16,696 bases of DNA. It comes from an uncultured Parabacteroides sp. (GTDB taxonomy: Bacteria; Bacteroidota; Bacteroidia; Bacteroidales; Tannerellaceae). Location of the stretch: contig USAD01000021.1 of assembly GCA_900552415.1 (NCBI GenBank), positions 1 to 16,696 on the forward strand. The letters run 5' to 3'. A program made the position numbers and the translations under genes. The notes below the pieces were generated by a model. It was not told the DNA's origin, did no database searches, and saw only the letters and a list, made by a program, of their open reading frames with translations. Of this stretch, positions 7,869 to 14,106 are shown in pieces (position 1 is the first letter of the stretch; each line of letters begins with the position of its first letter).

Positions 7869-8086
7869 GACGGCTCCTGTCGTATCTCCTGTTGTTGCCG
7901 ATCTATTTTTATAGGAGTTGTATCTCGCCATTGACACCTCCTTCCTGTCGTTATACGCCGACCTGTTCGGAATACGCCATCCAGGCTATCCGGAAATATG
8001 GCCCATTCAAGGGATTTTGGTTGGCCCTTAAGCGGATCTTGCGTTGCCATCCTTGGGGTGGAAGTGGTTATGATCCGGTTCCTTGA
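7865..8086 (+). CDS. yidD: Membrane protein insertion efficiency factor YidD
   Basis: This 73-residue protein of the YidD (UPF0161) family associates with the inner membrane and is thought to assist YidC-dependent insertion. It starts with a short amphipathic or hydrophobic segment [20 protein letters not shown], followed by the invariant core [18 protein letters not shown] with its three cysteines (one before SEYA), then [19 protein letters not shown] and GGSGYDPVP. All family landmarks are present and the length is normal. ATGA overlap with rnpA implies translational coupling. The usual partner yidC is not adjacent here. The stop TGA at 8084-8086 overlaps an upstream TTG that could be read as a start for the next gene, but I place that start at 8107. 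Confidence 0.95.
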   Translation: MRRLLSYLLLLPIYFYRSCISPLTPPSCRYTPTCSEYAIQAIRKYGPFKGFWLALKRILRCHPWGGSGYDPVP

Positions 8087-8106
8087 GCAATTCTCCTCTT
8101 TTGCTT

Positions 8107-8760
8107 ATGATTTATTTTGATTTCCATACGCACCGGATTCCGCCATCGTCGGAGGTCATTCCTGTATATAATCGGATTGTCTATCCGGATCCTGCGCAAG
8201 AGGATTCGATAGAACCTGGCGCCTTATGCTCGTGTGGCATTCATCCCTGGTACGTGTTGTCGGACGGGGTGGCGCAAATGGAGCGTTTGTCGCGATTGGC
8301 CCAAGAGCCTGGAGTCGTGGCGATCGGAGAGGCCGGGTTGGATCGCTTGGCGGCAACGCCCTGGACAGTGCAGGAACGGTTGTTCGAGGAGCAGGCCCGT
8401 CTGGCTGATGAGCTGGATAAGCCTTTGATTATCCATTGCGTGAAAGCATGGGATCGCCTCCTGCTTTTCAAGAAGCGTTTGTCGCCCCATGTCCCGTGGG
8501 TGATTCATGGCTTTCGGGGTGGAATGGCTTTGGCCGGACAGTTGGCCGCTGCCGGTTTTTATTTCTCGTTGGGCCTTTTTCATCAGGAGGCGGTCTCTCG
8601 AGGGTTGCCGATCGAGCGTTTATTCCTGGAGACGGACGATCGGTTAGCGGATATTCGCGAGCTTTACGTAAGAGTGGCCGCTGAGCGCTCAATGCCCCAG
8701 CCTGAGTTATCGGACAGGATACGGAAAAATATTAATTCATTATTTTCATTAAATTACTGA
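8107..8760 (+). CDS. TatD-family metal-dependent hydrolase
   Basis: This is a TIM-barrel amidohydrolase-type protein of the TatD family, members of which act as 3'-5' DNases or RNases; the exact substrate is unknown. Counting from ATG 8107 (217 residues), metal ligands are visible as FHTH (His7, His9), GEAGLD (Glu75), IIHC (His110), VIHGF (His134) and ETDD (Asp177). At about 217 residues it is shorter than the roughly 260-residue E. coli enzyme, which fits the short Bacteroidota branch. I prefer ATG 8107 because the HxH motif normally lies within the first ten residues. TTG at 8083, overlapping the yidD stop, would add eight residues with no family match. It follows yidD closely and is probably the last gene of the DUF4271 transcript. 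Confidence 0.87.
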   Translation: MIYFDFHTHRIPPSSEVIPVYNRIVYPDPAQEDSIEPGALCSCGIHPWYVLSDGVAQMERLSRLAQEPGVVAIGEAGLDRLAATPWTVQERLFEEQARLADELDKPLIIHCVKAWDRLLLFKKRLSPHVPWVIHGFRGGMALAGQLAAAGFYFSLGLFHQEAVSRGLPIERLFLETDDRLADIRELYVRVAAERSMPQPELSDRIRKNINSLFSLNY

Positions 8761-8776
8761 AAAAGCCTACCTTTGC
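8744..8776 (+). promoter_or_regulatory. Bacteroidota promoter for tyrS
   Basis: TACCTTTG at 8769-8776 is an exact TAnnTTTG match just after the TatD-family stop. TTTC at 8744-8747, 21 bases upstream, is a near match to the -33 TTTG element. The predicted leader to ATG 8830 is about 45 bases and AT-rich. I see no T-box-like or other conserved regulatory structure in it. Confidence 0.7.
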
Positions 8777-8829
8777 CACTCGTACATTCATAATGCGCAA
8801 TAGTTTTAATGAGTTATTAATTTAATACG

Positions 8830-10122
8830 ATGAATTTTGTAGAAGAATTAAGATGGAGAGGCATGATCCAAGATATGATGCCTGGAACAGAAGAGCAGTT
8901 GCAGAAAGAGCTGACGTCCGCTTATATCGGTATTGACCCGACGGCAGACTCGTTGCATATTGGCCACATGGTAAGTGTGATGATCTTGAAGCATTTCCAG
9001 AATGCGGGCCATCGTCCGATCGCCTTGATCGGTGGCGCTACAGGTATGATTGGTGATCCTTCCATGAAATCAGCTGAGCGTAATTTGCTGGATGAGCAGA
9101 CCTTACGTCACAATCAAGAGTGTATCAAGAAACAGCTGGAGAAGTTCCTTGATTTTGATTCCGACGCGCCCAATGCGGCTAAGTTGGTCAACAACTATGA
9201 TTGGATGAAGGATTATTCTTTCTTGAATTTTATCCGTGATATCGGTAAGCACATCACGGTCAATTATATGATGGCAAAAGATTCCGTGAAGAAACGTCTG
9301 AGCCGCGAGTCAAGCGTCGGCATGTCGTTCACGGAGTTCTCTTACCAGTTGTTGCAGGGTTATGACTTTATGTACCTTTATCAACATGAGAATTGCCGCT
9401 TGCAGATGGGTGGTTCCGACCAGTGGGGTAACATCACGACCGGATCGGAGTTGATTCGTCGCAAATTGGGTGGCGAGGCTTATGCGTTGACCTTCCCGTT
9501 GATCACTAAGGCGGACGGTGGTAAGTTCGGTAAGACGGAGTCTGGCAATATCTGGTTGGATCGTCGTTATACTTCACCCTATAAGTTCTATCAGTTCTGG
9601 TTGAACGTCAGCGATGCGGATGCCGCGAAATATATCAAGATCTTCACGACACTGTGCCGCGAGGAGATCGAGGCGTTGATCGCCGAGCAAGAGGCAGCGC
9701 CCCATTTGCGTCCGTTGCAGAAACGGTTGGCGAAAGAGGTGACGATCCTCGTGCATTCTGTTGAGGATTATGAGGCGGCTGTTGAGGCTTCCAACATCCT
9801 GTTCGGTAACTCTACTTCCGAGGCTTTGAGAAAATTGGACGAGGCGACTTTGCTTGACGTGTTCAATGGCGTGCCTCAGTTTGAGGTTTCAAGAGACGAG
9901 TTGGCCAATGGCGTTAAGTTGATTGACCTCTGCACGGAGAAGGCGCCCGTGTTCCCGTCGAAAGGCGAGTTGCGTAAGCTGATCCAGAGCGGTGGCGTAA
10001 GCGTGAACAAGGAGAAGGTGACCGAGATTGATATGACGGTTGATACCTCCGCTTTGCTCGACGAGAAGTATCTTTTGGTCCAAAAAGGAAAGAAGAATTA
10101 CTTTTTGCTGATCGCGAAATAA
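8830..10122 (+). CDS. tyrS: Tyrosyl-tRNA synthetase
   Basis: This cytoplasmic class I aminoacyl-tRNA synthetase attaches tyrosine to tRNA-Tyr. The 430-residue length is standard. [17 protein letters not shown] includes the HIGH signature at residues 43-46. [11 protein letters not shown] follows the usual tyrosine-pocket region. [14 protein letters not shown] is the conserved tyrosine and ATP contact segment. [13 protein letters not shown] holds the KMSKS-loop equivalent, KFGKT, at 232-236. The C-terminal third ends in an S4-type RNA-binding domain (about residues 360-425), visible in [18 protein letters not shown]. All parts are intact. It has its own promoter and appears monocistronic; the following tRNA-Gln has a separate promoter. 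Confidence 0.97.
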   Translation: MNFVEELRWRGMIQDMMPGTEEQLQKELTSAYIGIDPTADSLHIGHMVSVMILKHFQNAGHRPIALIGGATGMIGDPSMKSAERNLLDEQTLRHNQECIKKQLEKFLDFDSDAPNAAKLVNNYDWMKDYSFLNFIRDIGKHITVNYMMAKDSVKKRLSRESSVGMSFTEFSYQLLQGYDFMYLYQHENCRLQMGGSDQWGNITTGSELIRRKLGGEAYALTFPLITKADGGKFGKTESGNIWLDRRYTSPYKFYQFWLNVSDADAAKYIKIFTTLCREEIEALIAEQEAAPHLRPLQKRLAKEVTILVHSVEDYEAAVEASNILFGNSTSEALRKLDEATLLDVFNGVPQFEVSRDELANGVKLIDLCTEKAPVFPSKGELRKLIQSGGVSVNKEKVTEIDMTVDTSALLDEKYLLVQKGKKNYFLLIAK

Positions 10123-10138
10123 AAAAATCGGGAAAAAA

Positions 10139-10169
10139 TTTGCTGATTAAAAAATAACGTGTACCTTTG
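10139..10169 (+). promoter_or_regulatory. Bacteroidota promoter for tRNA-Gln
   Basis: TACCTTTG at 10162-10169 is an exact -7 element, and TTTG at 10139-10142 lies 19 bases upstream as the -33 element. This is the best complete promoter match in the window. It would start transcription near 10175, about 20 bases before the mature tRNA 5' end. Confidence 0.82.
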
Positions 10170-10196
10170 CATCGCATTCAGGAAATGCAACTGGAT

Positions 10197-10267
10197 TGTC
10201 TCATGGTGTAATGGTAGCACTACAGTTTTTGGTTCTGTCTGTCGAGGTTCGAATCCTCGTGAGACAA
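10197..10267 (+). tRNA. tRNA-Gln, anticodon TTG
   Basis: The cloverleaf was folded by eye. The acceptor stem TGTCTCA (10197-10203) pairs perfectly with TGAGACA (10260-10266), with discriminator A at 10267. The D arm has 3-base stems GTG (10206-10208) and CAC (10218-10220). The anticodon arm is 10222-10238 with a seven-base loop and anticodon TTG at 10229-10231. The T stem CGAGG/CCTCG encloses TTCGAAT. The last pair of the anticodon stem is T-T (10226 and 10234) instead of a Watson-Crick pair. No CCA is encoded; CTC follows. It reads glutamine codons CAA and CAG, not TAG. Confidence 0.95.
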
Positions 10268-10275
10268 CTCAAAAG

Positions 10276-10306
10276 ATCCTCCGTCAGAAATGTCGGGGGA
10301 TTTTTT
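10276..10306 (+). terminator. Intrinsic terminator after tRNA-Gln
   Basis: ATCCTCCG (10276-10283) pairs with CGGGGGAT (10294-10301), an eight-pair stem with one G-U, and a run of six T residues ends at 10306. It ends the tRNA-Gln transcript nine bases after the mature 3' end. Confidence 0.85.
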
Positions 10307-10327
10307 GTTTATGGCCGGATGGAATCG

Positions 10328-10478
10328 TTTTCGGGATTTGCCGAAAATGTTTCCGAGACAGAAGGCGTTTTCAGTCCGATGCGGAAAGTACTGCAGTCCG
10401 ACCGCGATCGGACTGGAGTTTTGTTGGGACAGGACTGGAGTTTTGTGCGACCGGACTGGCATTCCATTCGCCGCGAAT
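10328..10478 (+). repeat. Array of short palindromic units, period about 22 bases (upstream of GH16 gene)
   Basis: This noncoding stretch is a chain of short units that are each palindromic. TTTTCGG 10328-10334 pairs with CCGAAAA 10341-10347. The unit 10372-10393 has CAGT/ACTG ends. CAGTCCGA 10394-10401 pairs perfectly with TCGGACTG 10408-10415. AGTTTTGT 10417-10424 pairs with ACAGGACT 10429-10436, with two G-U pairs. AGTTTTGT 10439-10446 pairs with ACCGGACT 10450-10457, with two G-U pairs and one mismatch. ATTCG 10466-10470 pairs with CGAAT 10474-10478. Four consecutive units (starts 10372, 10394, 10416, 10438) end in ACTG at spacing 22, 22 and 22. Arms recur between units, centres vary. It lies between the tRNA-Gln terminator and the GH16 promoter. 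It does not match CRISPR layout, and I know no named element like it. Confidence 0.72.
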
Positions 10479-10493
10479 CAGGCTTGGATCAGC

Positions 10494-10524
10494 TTGATTG
10501 TTCGGTCGAGGTTGCTTATTTTTG
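10494..10524 (+). promoter_or_regulatory. Bacteroidota promoter for the GH16 gene
   Basis: TATTTTTG at 10517-10524 fits TAnnTTTG, and TTG at 10494-10496 lies 20 bases upstream as the -33 core. Transcription would begin near 10530, about 20 bases before the first start codon. The promoter is downstream of the palindromic array, so the array would not be in this transcript. Confidence 0.65.
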
Positions 10525-10549
10525 CCATGAACTTTGTAACTTTAAAATT

Positions 10550-11392
10550 ATGCTTATGCTGAAATCACGTTTGTCTTTAGGAAAATTGGCAGGATTCTTA
10601 TGTCTGCTCTCTTGTTTTACCAGTCTGGGAGCCCAGGAACAGGCGGGTTCATTGGAAAAACCGGGTTGGAAATTGGTCTGGAACGATGAGTTCAATTACG
10701 TTGGCCTGCCGGATCCCTCCAAATGGTCGTACGATACCGACGGTAATTCTTATGGATGGGGAAATAACGAACTTCAATATTATACTGAGAAACGGAAAGA
10801 GAACGCGTGGGTTGAGAATGGCCACCTGACGATTCGTGCCCTGAAGGAGGAAATGGGAGGCAAGTCGTATACGTCGGCCCGCCTTCGGACGTAGGATAAG
10901 GGAGATTGGCTGTATGGCCGGTTCGAGATCCGGGCGAAGCTGCCGACAGGCCGTGGAACCTGGCCCGCAATCTGGATGTTGCCTACCGATTGGGAATATG
11001 GAGGATGGCCGGCGAGCGGCGAGATCGATATCATGGAGAACGTCGGTTTCGATCCCGATACGATCGTAGGAACGGTACATACCAAGAGCTTCAACCACTC
11101 GATCGGGACGCAGAAGGGGAAACGGATCTATTGTCCGGATTGTTATTCGGCGTTTCATGTCTATACGCTCGAGTGGGAGAAGGAGGAGTGCCGGATCTAT
11201 CTGGACGACCAGCTTTACTTCACCTTCAAGAACGACCATCAGGGATTTGAGTCGTGGCCTTTCGACAAGCGGTTCCATCTGCTCCTGAACCTGGCTGTGG
11301 GTGGTAATTGGGGTGGTGCCCAAGGGGTGGACGATTCCATCTTTCCGCTGTCGTATGAGATTGATTACGTGCGTGTCTATCAACGGAAATAG
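10550..11392 (+). pseudogene. Secreted GH16 beta-glucanase (laminarinase-like), broken by in-frame TAG
   Basis: Without the stop this would be a 280-residue glycoside hydrolase family 16 enzyme cutting beta-1,3 or mixed-linkage beta-glucan. Residues 1-28 look like a signal peptide with cleavage after SLGA. The fold starts at WKLVWNDEF and WGNNELQYYT; YTSARLRT is followed by TAG (codon 115, bases 10892-10894), then DKGDWLYGRFEIRAKLPTG in the same frame. The GH16 catalytic motif GEIDIMEN puts the nucleophile at Glu158, Asp160 and the acid/base at Glu163, all after the stop. LLLNLAVGGNWGG and the C-terminal strand EIDYVRVYQRK are intact. The break falls within a conserved stretch where a residue such as Gln or Lys is expected, so one base change (for example CAG to TAG) explains it. 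Starts at 10550 or 10556 are both possible. A real mutation, a sequencing error or readthrough cannot be told apart here. Confidence 0.85.
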
Positions 11393-11394
11393 GT

Positions 11395-11511
11395 GCGTCT
11401 CGTATACATACGTATGTGTAGCCTGACACGAACGTATGTGTCAGCCGATACGTTTGTTCGTGTTGGCCGACACATACGTACTTGTGCGCTTGCACGTACG
11501 TACGTGTTTGG
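11395..11511 (+). repeat. Array of about five tandem palindromic units, 22-26 bases each (after GH16 gene)
   Basis: The whole gap after the GH16 stop is made of palindromic units rich in ACGTA, mostly starting with GC(C/T). Unit 1 (11395-11420) holds the perfect palindrome ACATACGTATGT at 11406-11417. In unit 2, CTGACAC 11423-11429 pairs with GTGTCAG 11438-11444. In unit 3, CCGATACG 11445-11452 pairs with CGTGTTGG 11459-11466, with two G-U pairs. Units 4 and 5 (11466-11510) contain TACGTA and the perfect palindrome CACGTACGTACGTG at 11493-11506, and together fold into one long imperfect hairpin from 11467 to 11511 around GCTT. No T-run follows, so it is not a standard terminator. The sequence differs from the array before the GH16 gene, but the period is the same. 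I know no named family. Confidence 0.75.
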
Positions 11512-11544
11512 AAAAGAGTAATTCTTAATAAAAGATAGGGATAT

Positions 11545-12384
11545 ATGAGCCGAATTTATTGGATTATTTGGTGGTGGTGTTGCTTGCCTTTAGGATTGTG
11601 GGCGGCAAAGGTGGATTCGTTGCTGATTGATAGCCCGTCGATGGGACATGGCGTCAAGGTGGTGGTTATCAGCCCGGATAAGGCGACGAGCGAGGCCTGT
11701 CCGACACTTTATTTGTTGCATGGGCACAGCGGGAATGAGAAGACATGGTTGGTTATCAAGCCGAACTTACCGGAGATCGTCGACGAGAAGGGGTTGATCG
11801 TGGTTTGTCCGGATGGTGAGAACTCATGGTATTGGGATAGTCCGTTGAACGCCAACGTGCGTTACGAGACCTTTATCTCTGATGAGTTAGTCCATTATGT
11901 GGATGGACATTACAACACCATCGCCGACCGTCGGGGGCGGGCTATCGCCGGATTGAGTATGGGCGGTCATGGCGCTTTGTGGAACGCGATCCGTCATAGC
12001 GATGTCTTCTCGGCGGCGGGAAGCATGAGTGGCGGGTTGGATATCCGTCCTTTCCCGAAGAATTGGAATATGAGCGACCAACTGGGCGATCAGTCGACCC
12101 ATCCGGACAACTGGGAGAGCCATACGGTGATCAACCTGGTGCCCCGGATGGAGAAAGGGCGATTGTCGATAATCGTTGATTGTGGTGAGGAGGATTTCTT
12201 CTTGAAGGTCAACAAGGCCTTTCATGAGGCGCTGCTGAAAAAGGGAATCGATCACGATTTCATCACACGGCCGGGTGCGCATAACAATGCCTATTGGGGA
12301 AACTCCATCGATTATCAGATCCTCTTCTTCATGAAGCATTTCAGTCGGCTCCAGGCCGAGAAGGATGGGGCACGCATGCGATAG
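11545..12384 (+). CDS. Secreted serine esterase (esterase D / CE1-like alpha/beta hydrolase)
   Basis: This 279-residue protein of the esterase D family hydrolyses esters; members include tributyrin and feruloyl or acetyl esterases that deacylate polysaccharides. Residues 1-20, rich in Trp and Leu and ending LWAAK, form a signal peptide, so it is exported. LYLLHGHSG is the oxyanion-hole HG region. GLSMGGHG is the nucleophile elbow with Ser138; CGEEDFF gives Asp217 and GAHNNAYW gives His246. ATG 11545 is preferred because it opens the signal peptide. It follows the broken GH16 gene across a palindromic array, and the pairing suggests a role in trimming decorated glucans, though the substrate is unknown. 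I see no clear TAnnTTTG promoter directly upstream, so it may rely on the GH16 promoter. No SusC/SusD genes are present. Confidence 0.85.
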   Translation: MSRIYWIIWWWCCLPLGLWAAKVDSLLIDSPSMGHGVKVVVISPDKATSEACPTLYLLHGHSGNEKTWLVIKPNLPEIVDEKGLIVVCPDGENSWYWDSPLNANVRYETFISDELVHYVDGHYNTIADRRGRAIAGLSMGGHGALWNAIRHSDVFSAAGSMSGGLDIRPFPKNWNMSDQLGDQSTHPDNWESHTVINLVPRMEKGRLSIIVDCGEEDFFLKVNKAFHEALLKKGIDHDFITRPGAHNNAYWGNSIDYQILFFMKHFSRLQAEKDGARMR

Positions 12385-12387
12385 AAT

Positions 12388-12408
12388 CGGAATAATTCCG
12401 TATTTTCG
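12388..12408 (+). promoter_or_regulatory. Possible promoter with abutting palindrome before aroA
   Basis: TATTTTCG at 12401-12408 matches TAnnTTTG except for one T, with no good -33 element upstream. A small perfect inverted repeat, CGGAA/TTCCG (12388-12392 and 12396-12400), ends exactly where the element begins. It could be an operator, a weak terminator for the esterase, or chance. If transcription began near 12414, ATG 12419 would leave almost no leader, which would favour ATG 12431 for aroA. Confidence 0.35.
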
Positions 12409-12418
12409 CGTCTCGTAA

Positions 12419-13663
12419 ATGCGTGTACAAATGAACTATCTATTGCAAGCGCCAGAAGAGCGATGGCGTACTTCCGTGAAATTGCCGGCGTCGAAGAGCA
12501 TCAGCAACCGGGCATTGATCTTGAACGCTTTGAGTTATAGCCCTTTTGAGGTGGAGAACCTGTCGGATTGCGACGATACCAACTCTATGACGAGGGTCTT
12601 GAACTCGAACGACCGGGATTTTGATATCGGCGCTGCGGGTACGACCATGCGTTTCCTGACGGCTTTCCTTTCGAAGGTGGTGGGCGAATGGACCCTGACC
12701 GGTTCCGAACGAATGAAGAAACGGCCTATCAAGGTATTGGTGGAGGCCCTGAATTCGATCGGAGCGAATGTGGAGTACATGGAAAACGAGGGATTCCCGC
12801 CCTTGCGGATCAAGGGGTGCGCCTTGCGTGGCGGTGAGATCGCCTTGCCGGGTGATGTCAGTTCGCAGTACATTTCCGCCCTGTTGATGATCGCACCCCT
12901 GACGGAGCAGGGATTGACGTTGCGTCTGGAGGGAAAGATCATCTCCCGTCCCTATATCGAGTTGACACTTGGATTGATGGCACAATATGGCGTGCGGGCC
13001 TCATGGATTGGCAATACGATCAAGGTCGAGCCGCAAGAGTATCAGCCGGTGCCTTTTAAGGTGGAGTCCGATTGGAGCGCCGCCTCTTATTGGTATGGAA
13101 TGATGGTCTTGACGGATCGGGCGGAGATCGAGCTGTTGGGCCTGTTCAAGAAGAGCTTGCAAGGCGACTCGGCGGGAGCGCGTCTCTTTGCCCAACTGGG
13201 TGTGGCGACAACCTTCACCGATCGTGGTGTCCGTTTGCGACGCAATGGCGAGCGGCCGGTTAAGTTGGTCTATGATTTCGTCGACCAGCCGGATCTGGCG
13301 CAGACCTTTACGGTGGTGTGTGCCTTGATGGGAATTCCGTTCCGTTTCTCGGGCTTGCGCTCGTTGCGGATCAAGGAGACGGATCGTATCGCTGCCCTCC
13401 AGCAGGAGCTGGCGAAATTGGGATACGTCGTTCGGGATTATGATGACAGCATCCTTGAGTGGAATGGCGAGCGCCGGGAGCCGGAGGCGAATCCGGTGAT
13501 CAAGACCTATGAGGACCATCGGATGGCGATGTCGTTCGCGCTGGCTGCCCTGAAACGGCCGGAAGGTATCCGGATCGCCGAGCCGGGCGTGGTCAGCAAG
13601 AGTTATCCCCACTTCTGGGACGACCTGCGCGAGGCGGGCTTCCGGATAGGGCAGGAGGAATAA
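12419..13663 (+). CDS. aroA: 3-phosphoshikimate 1-carboxyvinyltransferase (EPSP synthase)
   Basis: This cytoplasmic enzyme transfers the enolpyruvyl group of PEP to shikimate 3-phosphate, the sixth step of the shikimate pathway. The 414-residue length is close to normal. LPASKSISNRAL carries the substrate-binding Lys26 and Ser27. DIGAAGTTMRFLTAFL is a variant of the GNAGTxxR PEP-binding motif. DQPDLAQTF contains the catalytic Asp region. RIKETDRI (residues 317-324) and YEDHRMAMSFALAAL are the C-domain signatures. Glyphosate class cannot be judged from these alone. ATG 12419 is the most upstream start; ATG 12431 would remove four residues and still precede the first strand. It is followed after 23 bases by the small membrane-anchored protein gene and is likely co-transcribed with it. 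Confidence 0.95.
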   Translation: MRVQMNYLLQAPEERWRTSVKLPASKSISNRALILNALSYSPFEVENLSDCDDTNSMTRVLNSNDRDFDIGAAGTTMRFLTAFLSKVVGEWTLTGSERMKKRPIKVLVEALNSIGANVEYMENEGFPPLRIKGCALRGGEIALPGDVSSQYISALLMIAPLTEQGLTLRLEGKIISRPYIELTLGLMAQYGVRASWIGNTIKVEPQEYQPVPFKVESDWSAASYWYGMMVLTDRAEIELLGLFKKSLQGDSAGARLFAQLGVATTFTDRGVRLRRNGERPVKLVYDFVDQPDLAQTFTVVCALMGIPFRFSGLRSLRIKETDRIAALQQELAKLGYVVRDYDDSILEWNGERREPEANPVIKTYEDHRMAMSFALAALKRPEGIRIAEPGVVSKSYPHFWDDLREAGFRIGQEE

Positions 13664-13686
13664 AACAAGAAGAGGAGACGCGGATT

Positions 13687-14106
13687 ATGTGGTATATTAT
13701 CTTAAGTATTTTCGTATTGGGGATCGTGGCCGCGATTGCGGGTTATTTCCGCAACCGGAAACTCCAGAAGATGCTGGAGCGGGGCGAGATCACGGAGATC
13801 CCGGAGCCGGCGGAGATTCCGGAAGAGTGCTGCGGCCAGCATGAGACCTGTGAGCGTGACAGCCTCCTGGCGGCGGTCAGTAAGCAGATTGAGTATTACG
13901 ACGACGAGGAGCTGGACCGTTTCCGTGGAACGGAGCCCGACGCCTACGATGAGGCGGCGGTCGAGGAGTTCCGAGATATCCTTTATTCGTTGCGTGAGGT
14001 AGAGGTGGCCGGCTGGCTGCGAAGCCTGCAACTGAGACAGGTCAACCTGCCCGATGCCCTGAAGGATGAGGCCTTCCTGATTGTTGGAGAGAGACGTATT
14101 CACTGA
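13687..14106 (+). CDS. Membrane-anchored protein of unknown function with CCxxHxxC motif
   Basis: I do not recognise a named function. The 139-residue protein has one N-terminal membrane helix (about residues 2-20) followed by basic FRNRKLQK, so the rest is probably cytoplasmic. A Pro/Glu-rich linker (residues 34-47) leads to ECCGQHETCE, in which Cys48, Cys49, His52 and Cys55 could bind a metal or an iron-sulfur cluster. The remainder is acidic and helical (KQIEYYDDEELDRFRG, EEFRDILYSLREVEVAGWLRSLQ). I recall similar proteins in the same place in other Bacteroidales, which would make it conserved, but that needs a search. Its TGA (14104-14106) overlaps the ATG of the next gene by one base, so it is translationally coupled to an ABC-type metal permease. 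This supports, without proving, a role in metal handling. Confidence 0.7.
   Translation: MWYIILSIFVLGIVAAIAGYFRNRKLQKMLERGEITEIPEPAEIPEECCGQHETCERDSLLAAVSKQIEYYDDEELDRFRGTEPDAYDEAAVEEFRDILYSLREVEVAGWLRSLQLRQVNLPDALKDEAFLIVGERRIH

Noticed and set aside
8083..8106. TTG 8083 as start of the TatD-family gene
   Set aside because: It would add eight residues without family match; ATG 8107 puts the metal-binding HxH motif at its usual N-terminal place.
8777..8829. T-box or other riboswitch in the tyrS leader
   Set aside because: The leader is about 45 bases, AT-rich, and has no stem-loop, specifier or antiterminator pattern.
10372..10458. CRISPR array
   Set aside because: The units are about 22 bases with no constant repeat and no unique spacers between them, and there are no cas genes nearby.
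10196..10549. Upstream extension of the GH16 frame to an ATG-like start near 10196-10210
   Set aside because: That extension would translate through tRNA-Gln, its terminator and the palindromic array, and would bury the signal peptide. The start at 10550 or 10556 follows the promoter at 10494-10524.
10649..11383. Long antisense open frame (244 codons) opposite the GH16 gene
   Set aside because: It is a shadow of the GH16 codon pattern: no family resemblance, no promoter, and the + strand carries an unmistakable GH16 fold.
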